From contig NW_013657615.1 in the NCBI RefSeq assembly GCF_000142905.1, positions 109,777-173,776 on the forward strand: 64,000 nt of DNA. Direction: 5' to 3'. Within the stretch, counting starts at the first letter, position 1. Each line of letters starts with the position of its first letter. The stretch is from Thecamonas trahens ATCC 50062. Taxonomy: Eukaryota; Apusozoa; Apusomonadida; Apusomonadidae. This document shows positions 38,027 through 46,449 of this stretch, piece by piece. Both the position numbers and the translations under genes were made by a program. The notes below the pieces were generated by a model. That model made no database searches, had not been told where the DNA came from, and saw only the letters and a program-made list of their open reading frames with translations.

Positions 38027-39663
38027 ATGCAACGACGCCTGGCTATGGCGGTGGCTGTGGCGCTGGTGGTGCTGGTGGGCGTGGTGGGCATGGCGGGCGT
38101 GGCGAGGGCCGCCGAGTCGGTTGCGCAGGCGCAGAATGACCGACGAGGCGATGACGGGAGGGCAGCGGCGAGTGGCGGTGCGGTGGATGCGTTCAATCTG
38201 CGTGATGTGGTACAGATCAAGTTTGTGGAGGGTAAGCAGACGGTTGCGGCTCGGCATCCGCCGGATGTGGAGATGCAGTGTGTGGGCGGGACGTCCGGCT
38301 GCGCCGTGGGCCTGCGTCCGACTTGGGCGCTCTGCACCAACATCGGCTTTGACGGACGCGATGTCCGCTGGGAGTGCGAGAGTGATGTGCCCGAGACTGC
38401 GACTATTGTCGATACGCTGGTCCTCTGCGAGGGCTACACCGCCGACAACGACCTGCTCTCGCTGATGGGCTCGTGCTCGCTCAAGTACATCCTCGACTCG
38501 GAGTGGACGCCGCAGCCGGTGGTGCTGTCCGAGACGGCGTCGCTCAAGCTCTCTTCTCACGCCACGGCCTCATCGCTTCACTCGCGGCGTCGCAAGCAGA
38601 TGATCTACGTCGGCTCGGACGCTACTGTCACTCCCGACGCGCTGCCGACAAGCATCGAGTGCTTCAACACCGGGTTCAACGCCGACGGCTCGATCCGCTG
38701 GCGCTGCCAGGCCGCACTCAACCCGAACCTCAACCTCGGCGCGACGCTCATCTCGTGCGAGCCGTTCCCTGGCGACGAGAGCCGAAAGATGGTCATCGAC
38801 GGCTCGTGCGTCATCCAGTACGATGTGATCAAGGAGACGTCCGACGAGGAGGCTTCGCTCCCGTTCAACTGGGAGCCGTTCACCGTCGAGGCCGGGACGT
38901 ACATTGACCTCCCGCACATCACAACCGGCCCGGTCCATATGCTTGCCTGCAACGAGCCATGCCTCCTCGACGCCGACGATCCGGCGCTCCCGGTCTCGGC
39001 CACGTGCGCGTTTAACGAGTTCCGCGAGCTGCAGTGCGAGATGACGCCCGAGCTGGCTGCGCACACACCGCCGCTGGTCGCCACCGACCTCTCGATCACC
39101 TGCGCCGGCTTTTCGGCGGCAGCGACCCCTACAAGATCCCCGGCTCGTGCTGCGTCAACTACACGCTCGTGACGCTCGCCCATCACGAGGCTGCGACCGC
39201 CGCCGCCGCCGCTGCTGCCGCCAACGCAGCGCAGCTCGAGGCCGTCACTGTCTTGCTCCTTCCACCGGAGGAGCGCCAGCCGGTCTCAGACACGGCCTCG
39301 TTTGTCGCCGACGATGTTGACGCCGACGAAGATGGCGAATACGCTGAGCTTGCCGAGCCCGAGCCTTTTGATCCGATGCAGTCGCCGGTAGTTCTTGCCG
39401 CCGGCGTGGTCGCCCTCGCCCTCGTCGCGTACGTCTACCTCCAGAATCCTGCTACTGGAAGCGGTGCATCTGGCTCGGCCTCGGGTGCAGCCGCCACTGC
39501 CGCTACCGCCGCCACCGCCGCCACCACGCCGGCATCGTCCGCCTCTTCCGCTGGTCCGTCCCCAATCTCCGCCGTCGTCGTCGGGATTAAAGCCACACAA
39601 CCCAGCTGTCACAGGCATTTCCATCACCATGCATTGCTTGGCCTCTGCAGCCGACCCGATTGA
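38027..39663 (+). CDS. SARAF (TMEM66)-like regulator with three luminal Cys repeats (frame break at 39110-39113)
   Basis: Signal peptide at 1 to about 28 (MAVAVALVVLVGVVGMAGVA). The luminal part has three related Cys units. Unit 1 (about 83-150) is the canonical SARAF block: QCVGGTSGCAVGL, GFDGRDVRWECESD, LCEGY...GSC. Unit 2 (about 215-270): CFNTGFNADGSIRWRCQ, SCEPF...GSC. Unit 3 starts CAFNEFRELQCEM and finishes, in the next frame, with SDPYKIPGSCC. One extra T in the run at 39110-39113 joins the halves and gives the same C-to-GSC spacing (17 residues) as unit 1. A membrane helix follows (VVLAAGVVALALVAYVYL), then an Ala/Thr/Ser tail. Animal SARAF has one such block and damps store-operated Ca2+ entry via STIM1. 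Function here is inferred. Confidence 0.85.
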
Positions 39664-40031
39664 CCTCTGTCGAGGCGTCCATGCCCATCCCTGCCATCTC
39701 CCACCCCTTGAACTTGCCCGATCGGAGGAGTCAAGGGCGGCGTATGATCACCACAGCGGCGGCATCGGCGCGATGGACAACGGCAATTGCCATCACACTA
39801 CTAGCAATCGCCATACATCACTTGCTCCCCCCCTTGCCCCACCTGATCACCGCCTGTCGCTCGCCGGCACGGCGGTTTTGGCGCAAAACCAAGGGATCCC
39901 TCGCGAGGGACCGAGTGGGGAGGGAGGGGACGGGCGAGGGTGGCTAAGGGACGATACTCGACTCGCAGAGGTGCGGAATTTTGCAGGGAGGTAGTCAAGG
40001 ACACGAGCAGGTAGTGGGTCAAGTTTGAGGC
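39664..40031. other. Intergenic region, nothing recognised
   Basis: 368 bp between SARAF and the next rightward gene. No repeat array, RNA gene or conserved reading frame seen. Confidence 0.6.
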
Positions 40032-40823
40032 ATGAGCAGAAAGGGAGCAAGCGGGTACACGGTGCCCATTCCCGACTCCATCATCCGGCTGGTCGACGAC
40101 GGCCTGCTCTCCTGGGACTCGATCGAGGACGCCCTGACGTCAACCTTCCAAGCTCTGGCTGACGCTTCATGGGCACGTGCCCTTCTCTCGCGACATGTCG
40201 AGCTCCTTGCCTCGCTTGCTGCACACATCCCGGCTTCCGCTCGCTCTGCGCGCCCTGCTGCCCCGGGCGACGATGCGGCTCCAGCCGATGCGAGTGCCAT
40301 CATCGACGGCCTCGTCGCCATCTGGCTCGAGCACGCTGCGAGACTTGATGCTCTGCCGCGGACAGACATGGCGCTGCTGGTGGCCGAGGTGGTGGGCCTG
40401 GCGGCCGCCGCGGCGCGGACTGCTCCGCTGCACGATGACGTCTCACCAAACGACTGGGCCCGCCATGTGGGCATCCTCGTCCATGCGCTAATGGACATTC
40501 TGTTTGATGGTGCGGTCTCGCTTGTCGGGCCTGGGCCTGGCGCTGAGGCGCCCGATGGTGCCCTCCCGCCGCTTGTGACTCACGGTATCGTCTCGTCGGT
40601 CTCCCGCGGCGATGGCGTCGCCCCGTGTCTCGTTGCCATTGGACCCGGCGAGTCGCACGCTGCTGCCGCCGCTCTCGTCGACGCCCTTGCTGCTGTATCG
40701 CCTTCGCTATCCGATAGTTATGTCGATGCGCCCATCCTCGCCTTTGCTGTCTCTGCCACCGGCGCCATCGCCGGTTCGGCCCCGCTCCCAGCTGACCAGG
40801 AGCCGTCGTCAACAAACGCATAG
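40032..40823 (+). CDS. Hypothetical protein, 263 aa
   Basis: An intact ATG-to-stop frame with the codon use of its neighbours (strong G/C third positions). Not recognised. It is Ala-rich and predicted mainly helical, with no signal peptide, membrane helix or Cys/His cluster. The N-terminus (VPIPDSIIRLVDDGLLSWDS) is the most complex part and might be conserved. The last 90 residues are low complexity. Neighbours (SARAF upstream, HSF-like downstream) give no hint of function. Confidence 0.55.
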   Translation: MSRKGASGYTVPIPDSIIRLVDDGLLSWDSIEDALTSTFQALADASWARALLSRHVELLASLAAHIPASARSARPAAPGDDAAPADASAIIDGLVAIWLEHAARLDALPRTDMALLVAEVVGLAAAAARTAPLHDDVSPNDWARHVGILVHALMDILFDGAVSLVGPGPGAEAPDGALPPLVTHGIVSSVSRGDGVAPCLVAIGPGESHAAAAALVDALAAVSPSLSDSYVDAPILAFAVSATGAIAGSAPLPADQEPSSTNA

Positions 40824-40985
40824 CCTCACCGCTCGCCTCACCTCGACGTCTCAACACATGAGACGCCCCTCCCCCGAGCAGAACTACCCGATCGAATGGC
40901 CCATCCACGCCGCCGATTCCCTCGCGCTGCGCTTATCGGTCCCACTGCAGCAAACTCTTCTCTGCTCGGCGTTGAGAAGCGTTTC

Positions 40986-41003
40986 GAACTTTGTCGAACC
41001 TTC
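40986..41003. promoter_or_regulatory. Candidate heat shock element upstream of the HSF-like gene
   Basis: Four pentamers in exact 5-bp register: cGAAc, tTTGt, cGAAc, cTTCg. Three match the alternating nGAAn/nTTCn rule and one (TTG for TTC) deviates by one base. It lies 39-56 bp upstream of the proposed ATG at 41042, in an AT-richer patch. Autoregulation by HSF is an inference. Confidence 0.5.
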
Positions 41004-41041
41004 GATTTCTGTCTTTTTCTTCCCAACTTGTTCACGCAGCG

Positions 41042-42100
41042 ATGCACCCGCAGCACGCAGGTATGACGACGATGACGCCGCTTGGACGCAGAGAGATGCC
41101 TGGCGAAGAAGTGTGGTTGGATGAGGCAGTTGCGTCGGCGGGTGAGGGCCTGGCGCAGTTTGAGCTCTCGCTTGAGGAGATGTACGCCGGTGCCGGCTCG
41201 GGCGGATGCGCCGAGGTGAGCACGAGCATGACGGGCGGCCTGCGGGTCCGCTCTCGTTCGCCTTCGCGGCTTGCGACGATTTGACGTGCTTTGATTGAGG
41301 GCCAGCCCCCGATTGAGTACAAGGCGTCGTCGAGCCTCGAGGCGATGCTGCTGACACCGCGGATCGGTGCGGCGTCGGGAGCCGAGTTGGGCGAAGGGCC
41401 GAGCGAGGAGGCCCGTATCCGACGGCTGGCCTTTCCGCGACGACTGCATGCGGTGGCGTGTTCGCCGATGTGGCCGGCTGTCTGCTTTGCCGCCGATGGC
41501 CAGGCACTGGCTGTGGCTACCGACGGCAACTTTGGCCCGCTCACCTCGCGATCGGCGCTCGTCCGGCGGCTCTCCGACTACGGCTTCCGCAAGCAGCGCG
41601 GCGTGGACGAGTGGCGGCATCCTGCGTTCAACGCAGCGGAGCCTGACTTTGCAGCGATTGTGCGGCGCGGAGTGCGGCAAGGTTCGGCCGAGGCTGCGAG
41701 CGCAGGCGATGTGGCTGTGGCGGCCGACGCGACCGAGTGCGATGCGCTGCGACGCTCGCTGGTGGTGCTCAAGCGCAAGGGCGACGAGCTCACACGAGCG
41801 AGCGCGGCTAAGCGGGCGCGGCTGCTGCGGCTCGAGAGCGAGCAAGCTGTGCTGCGGACTACGATGAGCGCGATCCGAACGGCTGTGGCGCGGGTTGAGG
41901 CTCTGATGGCGCAGGTGGCGCCTGCTGCAAGGGTAGTGTTTGTTGGGGGGACGGCCGGGGCATCAGCGCGATCAGCCGAGGAAGTTGACGACAACAAGGT
42001 GGAGAATGACGTTGCAGAGGACAAAGTCTGCGTACGCGCGCTCGACCGAGATGGCATAGTTGTTGGACGGAGTGACCTGGATGCGGAGGCAGACCAGTAG
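41042..42100 (+). CDS. HSF-type transcription factor; one in-frame intron
   Basis: Exon 1 is 41042-41215; intron 41216-41299 (84 nt, GTGAGC...TTGATTGAG, containing an in-frame TGA); exon 2 is 41300-42100; 324 residues. An acceptor 6 bp later also keeps frame. The DNA-binding domain lies at about 95-180: [19 protein letters not shown], then [16 protein letters not shown] and [14 protein letters not shown]. This is the HSF recognition-helix region (compare FVRQLNMYGFHK and HPNFRRGQPEL). The usual Trp/Gly strand is altered, so the domain is divergent. A heptad region follows ([15 protein letters not shown] to VARVEALM), as in HSF trimerisation helices. The last 129 nt overlap DAD1 coding sequence on the other strand. 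Confidence 0.75.
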
Positions 42101-42965
42101 AATTGCCGAGCCGACGGCCGAGAAGAAGCCTGCCAAGAACGAGTTGAACGGGAAGGTGCCGACGAGCATGCAGTACACAAACTGGACCACAGCCTGTAGA
42201 CACAGTATGCATCACCCCGCGCCAACCGTGCCGACCACGCGCCGATGAGTTCGACCACGCGCCGCCGATGAGTACGACCACACATGGACCACAACCATGC
42301 CGACCACGCGCCGATGAGTACGACCACAACCATGCCGACCACGCGCCGATGAGTACAACCACAACCATGCCGACCACGCGCCGATGAGTACAACCACAAC
42401 CATGCCGACCACGCGCCGATGAGTACGACCACAACCATGCCGACCACGCGCCGATGAGTACAACCACAACCATGCCGACCACAGCGATCACATGCATCAC
42501 ATCCATGCCGACCAGTACCCCCGCAGCCACAGCCAACGATTCCGCCCACTCCCGACCAACGATAAGTCCCCTTGTTGCCAATCCCTTCCATACCCCCACC
42601 CCCTTCCACCCCCACAATCCCGCATCCCCCCCACCCCCACCTGCACCCCATGCCCTTGACCACCTCCACACCCACTCTGCGCATCCCCGTCCCCCACCCC
42701 CCACCCCCCCATACACCAGGTGGTCACAGCCAGGTTGCGCAGCGGGAAATTTTGCCTCTTCGCCGTCACCCTCTCCCTCGGCAGGAAGGGGATGGGGATG
42801 GGGATGGGGATGGGGATGGACCCCCCCCTCCCCCCCCTTCCCCCCTCATACACACACACGTACAGTCAACACAGCAGTGACAAGGAAGGCATCAATGACC
42901 TTCAGCCGCTGGGCAGTCTTCTCGTACTCCTCCACAAACTCGGTGGCAATGGCAAGCAGGCTCAT
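41972..42965 (-). CDS. DAD1: DAD1, oligosaccharyltransferase subunit; two exons
   Basis: 107 residues; human DAD1 has 113. Exon 1 is 42965-42864 (34 codons: [20 protein letters not shown] ...). The intron is 42863-42194 (670 nt, GTACGT...CTACAG). Exon 2 is 42193-41972 and carries the hallmark [34 protein letters not shown] and [24 protein letters not shown]1 is a small triple-membrane-helix subunit of ER oligosaccharyltransferase (N-glycosylation). The join VLT-AVVQF matches LLTGALQF in length. The intron holds a 35-bp minisatellite and C-rich simple sequence. A 20-nt poly-C (coding strand) lies 43 bp upstream of the ATG. Confidence 0.93.
42230..42485. repeat. 35-bp minisatellite in the DAD1 intron
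   Basis: About six to seven copies of a unit of the form CGCCGATGAGTACGACCACA followed by ACCATGCCGACCACG; copies vary mainly at the TACGACC/TACAACC position. Confidence 0.92.
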
Positions 42966-43152
42966 GGTGCGGCAAGCAGAGTTGGGTGGTGACCGACGTG
43001 GGGCGATGGGGGGGGGGGGGGGGGGGGTGATGCTGGTGATCTGGCTGGCGCCAATCTCTCCCTATTCTTGCATCATCTGACATCTGATGGCCATGGTGTA
43101 CAGCGAGTGGCTGGAGCACATGGTGGGCGGTGCTGGTGTTTGTTTGTTGGCA

Positions 43153-44133
43153 CTACGCATTCGCGATGCAGGTCGGGCAGAACCACGAGCCAGAGGGGAT
43201 GACCGCTACCTTGACGCAGGAGAGATGATACCACTTGGTGACACAGTCTGGACCGTCGCATCCGATCCACTTGTCGGTCACCTTGCCGTTGCACACGCAC
43301 CAACCCTCGGCGGCTCCAGTGCTCGCGGCGGCTCCGGTGCTCGCGGCGATTCCGGTGCTCGCGCTGCCGGCAGTGCTGGCGGCGGCGGCGGACACTGTGC
43401 TCGCAGTCGAGCTGGTGACCATCGGCACCACGTCTGCCGCCGGCTTGCTCGGCGGTGGCATGACGCCGACCGGCGACGGCTTCTTGGACAGAAGCTCGAT
43501 TTTCATCGGTTGCGGGCCGGCGCCCGAGCGCGCGGCGGCGAGCTCTGTCAGGCGCTCGTTGCGGCGACGGGCGTACTCCTCCTTGGAGAGGATGTCAACC
43601 GACGATCCGGGCTTTCCTTCGGCTTTTGCAGCCTCGATGGCAGCCACAGCGCGGCCACCATCGTCGGCAACGAGGACACCGGCTTTCCACGCGCCGGAAG
43701 CGACGCCAATGCCATGGTTGAACTTGCGGACGGTCTCGATCTCCTCCAGCGAGGCCGGGTGCCAGCCGCGGTACTCTGACAAGTTCTGGCGACCAAGTAG
43801 GCGCTGCGTCTTGACTCTCAGCTGCTGATTGGTCCACCCGGGCAGCAAGTCCTTGATCATGGACGTGTATCCGCCCACGCCATACTGCATCAGCCCAGCG
43901 ATGAGCAGCGCACGCTCATTGGCGCCCCACTTATGACTCTTCTGCGTATCCATGTGCTCATCCCAATCCTTCTTGGACGGACGAAAGTAGTTCTGCCGCA
44001 GCCGACCATCGGCCTCGATCACCTCCTTTGGCGAGAACAGCAGCCGCAGTCGCCGCGCATACTCCTGCTTGGCCGCCTCGCTCTCCAGCGGGCTGTCCCC
44101 AATGCGCTCCGCCCCCTCACCGCCACCTCCCAT
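43153..44133 (-). CDS. Myb/SANT-like plus ING-type PHD finger chromatin protein
   Basis: 326 residues. About 68-125 is a Myb/SANT-like helix bundle (KWGANERALLIAGLMQYGVG, DLLPGWTNQQLRVKTQRLLG). A Lys/Ala-rich middle and a Ser/Ala/Thr repeat (STGIAASTGAAASTGAA) follow. The C-terminus is a PHD finger of ING type: WCVC...WIGCDGPDCVTKWYHLSCV...SWFCPTC. The aromatic positions that read H3K4me3 in ING proteins (before the first Cys, and in KWYH) are kept. It probably tethers a chromatin complex. The ING N-terminal coiled coil is missing, so this is not an ING orthologue. A 20-nt poly-G (43008-43027) lies beyond its 3' end and belongs to the DAD1 leader. Confidence 0.82.
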   Translation of the reverse strand: MGGGGEGAERIGDSPLESEAAKQEYARRLRLLFSPKEVIEADGRLRQNYFRPSKKDWDEHMDTQKSHKWGANERALLIAGLMQYGVGGYTSMIKDLLPGWTNQQLRVKTQRLLGRQNLSEYRGWHPASLEEIETVRKFNHGIGVASGAWKAGVLVADDGGRAVAAIEAAKAEGKPGSSVDILSKEEYARRRNERLTELAAARSGAGPQPMKIELLSKKPSPVGVMPPPSKPAADVVPMVTSSTASTVSAAAASTAGSASTGIAASTGAAASTGAAEGWCVCNGKVTDKWIGCDGPDCVTKWYHLSCVKVAVIPSGSWFCPTCIANA

Positions 44134-44395
44134 ACCCTCTCCGCTCGCACCACCCCTCCCGTTGCCACCGTCTTCTCGCTTTCAGCCATGTCGCCGTCCC
44201 TCGTCTTGTCGCGCCCTTCCTCCGTCGCCTGCTCTGGAGTCGAGTCGTGTGGTCTGCCAAGCCGTGGCCCGACTCCTCCGAATCGCCGCCCGACATGACC
44301 CGACTCCCGCTCTGGTCTCCCCCACCCATCGGCGCCTTGATGGGGCAAGGCTCTCTTCTCGCAGCTGTTCTGGTTTATCTCCTTGTTCCGCTTTG

Positions 44396-45598
44396 TCACC
44401 GGTGCCAGCGCCGGCGGCGGACGTTGGAAGAGCGGACGGCGCCCTCGGCACCGATGCGGCGGCGGGCGCGAGCAGCTTCGCGCTCCTCGGCGCGTTTGCG
44501 GGCCTCGTCGGCAGCCTTGGCCTCGGCACGGACAACTGCGAGTTGGGCACGGATGGCCTGGATGTCGTCGACGCGGTCTTGGATGATGCGCGAGGCCGAC
44601 TCGGTGGAGAGGCCGAGCTTGGGAATGCCAAACTTGGCCTCGGCCGGGTTGTCGGAGAGCTCGATGTCGACAACAACGCCGCACTGCGCTGCGTCCTCAA
44701 GCCACTCGCCCTCAAGCATTTTGTTCTTGGAGACAAAGTACCATCGGCCGGGCCCATCCTTGACGTCATGCGACCACGAGCCTTCAAAGACGTCGCCGTT
44801 AGCAAAGAAGGCCTTGCCAAAGCCGGACCGCTCGTCGTCGCGCCACTCGCCCTCGTACCGCAGTCCATCGGCGGCGTAGACCATGGTGCCCCAGCCAGAG
44901 CGGCGGCCGTGGGCCCACTCGCCCTCGTACACGTTGCCGCTGGGCCAGTAGCGGGTCCCGAGACCGTGGCGAGCGTCGGCCAGCCATCCGCCCGAGTACT
45001 CGAGAAACAGCTCCTCGATGCCGGCGGTCTCGCCCCTGGCGGCAGCCTCTTCGGCAGCCTTGGCCTCGACGACCTGGCCATCACTGTCGACGATGACCAT
45101 TCTCCAAAAGGTGCCGCGACCCTGGCGCATGTCGTCCTCAAACTCGCCCTCGTAGCGATCGCCGTTGGCCCAGATCTCGACGCCATGGCCATGCCTCAGA
45201 TCCTTCCGCCACTCTCCGGTATACTCGGATCCATCGACCGCATACACCGTGTTCCGCTCACCATGTCGCCAAGCCAAGGGGTACGTCGTCACGTCTTCTC
45301 CAAACGGTCCCGCCCGAGTATGCTCATCGCCACCATTAACCGTCCTCGGCCGTCCTGTCGCTCTCCGCCCTCCCACCCGTCCGCCTGTCCCTGTGCTTGT
45401 CCGCCCGCTGCTGTTGCCGGCCCGTTTGCGCCTCGTGCCCGACACAGCTGCCTTGACCGTCTTCCGCATCTGCCGTCCCCCATGGTGCTGCCGAGCGCCA
45501 TGCCGACCACCACCACCACCACCCTCTCGACCGCCCTGGTACGACTGCCGTGTGCTCACCGAGCTGAACGACGACTCGGAACACGTCTCCGCACTCAT
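44396..45598 (-). CDS. MORN3-like MORN-repeat protein
   Basis: 400 residues from MSAETCSE (ATG at 45598); an upstream in-frame ATG is less likely. A basic, low-complexity N-terminus of about 100 residues precedes seven or so MORN repeats (YTGEWRKDLRHGHGV, YEGEFEDDMRQGRGTF, YEGEWAHGRRSGWGTM, FEGSWSHDVKDGPGRW). The end of the repeat region (LEGEWLEDAAQCGVVVDI, then IPKLGL) follows human MORN3 closely (FEGFWVDNMAKCGTMIDF). A 70-residue coiled coil closes the protein. MORN3 is a sperm and cilium-associated protein in animals. A flagellar role is inferred. It is oriented away from the 39-bp minisatellite. Confidence 0.85.
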   Translation of the reverse strand: MSAETCSESSFSSVSTRQSYQGGREGGGGGGRHGARQHHGGRQMRKTVKAAVSGTRRKRAGNSSGRTSTGTGGRVGGRRATGRPRTVNGGDEHTRAGPFGEDVTTYPLAWRHGERNTVYAVDGSEYTGEWRKDLRHGHGVEIWANGDRYEGEFEDDMRQGRGTFWRMVIVDSDGQVVEAKAAEEAAARGETAGIEELFLEYSGGWLADARHGLGTRYWPSGNVYEGEWAHGRRSGWGTMVYAADGLRYEGEWRDDERSGFGKAFFANGDVFEGSWSHDVKDGPGRWYFVSKNKMLEGEWLEDAAQCGVVVDIELSDNPAEAKFGIPKLGLSTESASRIIQDRVDDIQAIRAQLAVVRAEAKAADEARKRAEEREAARARRRIGAEGAVRSSNVRRRRWHR

Positions 45599-45767
45599 CG
45601 TCGACCGTTTGCTTGCTTGGTCGAGTCTGGAGAAGAGTGGTCCTTGACGCCGTTGTCCACTGCCGCCTCCCTCTCCCCCTTCTCCGCGTCGCTCTCGGTG
45701 CTGTCGTCCTGCCGTTTGCCGTTGCTGGTTCGTTCGAGCGTTCGTTGGCTGCCACCCCAACAATCGT

Positions 45768-46434
45768 TACCCACTCCAACAATCATTGTCTTGTCCAACT
45801 AATCGTTACTCACTCCAACAATCATTCTCTTGTCCAACTAATCGTCACTCCAACAATCATTCTCTTGTCCAACTAATCGTTACCCACTCCAACAATCATT
45901 CTCTTGTCCAACTAATCGTTACCCACTCCAACAATCATTCTCTTGTCCAACTAATCGTTACCCACTCCAACAATCATTCTCTTGTCCAACTAATCGTTAC
46001 CCACTCCAACAATCATTCTCTTGTCCAACTAATCGTTACTCACTCCAACAATCATTCTCTTGTCCAACTAATCGTTACCCACTCCAACAATCATTCTCTT
46101 GTCCAACTAATCGTTACTCACTCCAACAATCATTCTCTTGTCCAACTAATCGTTACCCACTCCAACAATCATTCTCTTGTCCAACTAATCGTTACCCACT
46201 CCAACAATCATTCTCTTGTCCAACTAATCGTTACTCACTCCAACAATCATTCTCTTGTCCAACTAATCGTTACCCACTCCAACAATCATTCTCTTGTCCA
46301 ACTAATCGTTACCCACTCCAACAATCATTCTCTTGTCCAACTAATCGTTACCCACTCCAACAATCATTCTCTTGTCCAACTAATCGTTACTCACTCCAAC
46401 AATCATTCTCTTGTCCAACTAATCGTTACCCACC
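45768..46434. repeat. 39-bp minisatellite, about 17 copies, two interspersed unit types
   Basis: Unit: CCAACAATCATTCTCTTGTC plus CAACTAATCGTTACCCACT. Units differ at one base (TACCC or TACTC). From the left the second, seventh-to-ninth region and later units alternate irregularly, and one copy near 45843 is 9 bp short. It fills the divergent region between MORN3 (leftward) and the NT-C2 gene (rightward) and ends 16 bp before the latter's ATG. Because 39 is divisible by three it yields a spurious 13-residue-periodic frame. Confidence 0.97.
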
Positions 46435-46449
46435 TGGCTCCACCCCACA

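Noticed and set aside
37429-38343. N-terminal extension of the ABC-F frame to 38343
   Set aside because: It runs through GAT repeats and antisense to the SARAF signal peptide. The ABC-F domain begins right after the ATG at 37428.
27983-39113. Programmed -1 ribosomal frameshifting in ZMYND12 and SARAF
   Set aside because: No X-XXY-YYZ slippery heptamer is present at the breaks. A missing base in a homopolymer explains both more simply.
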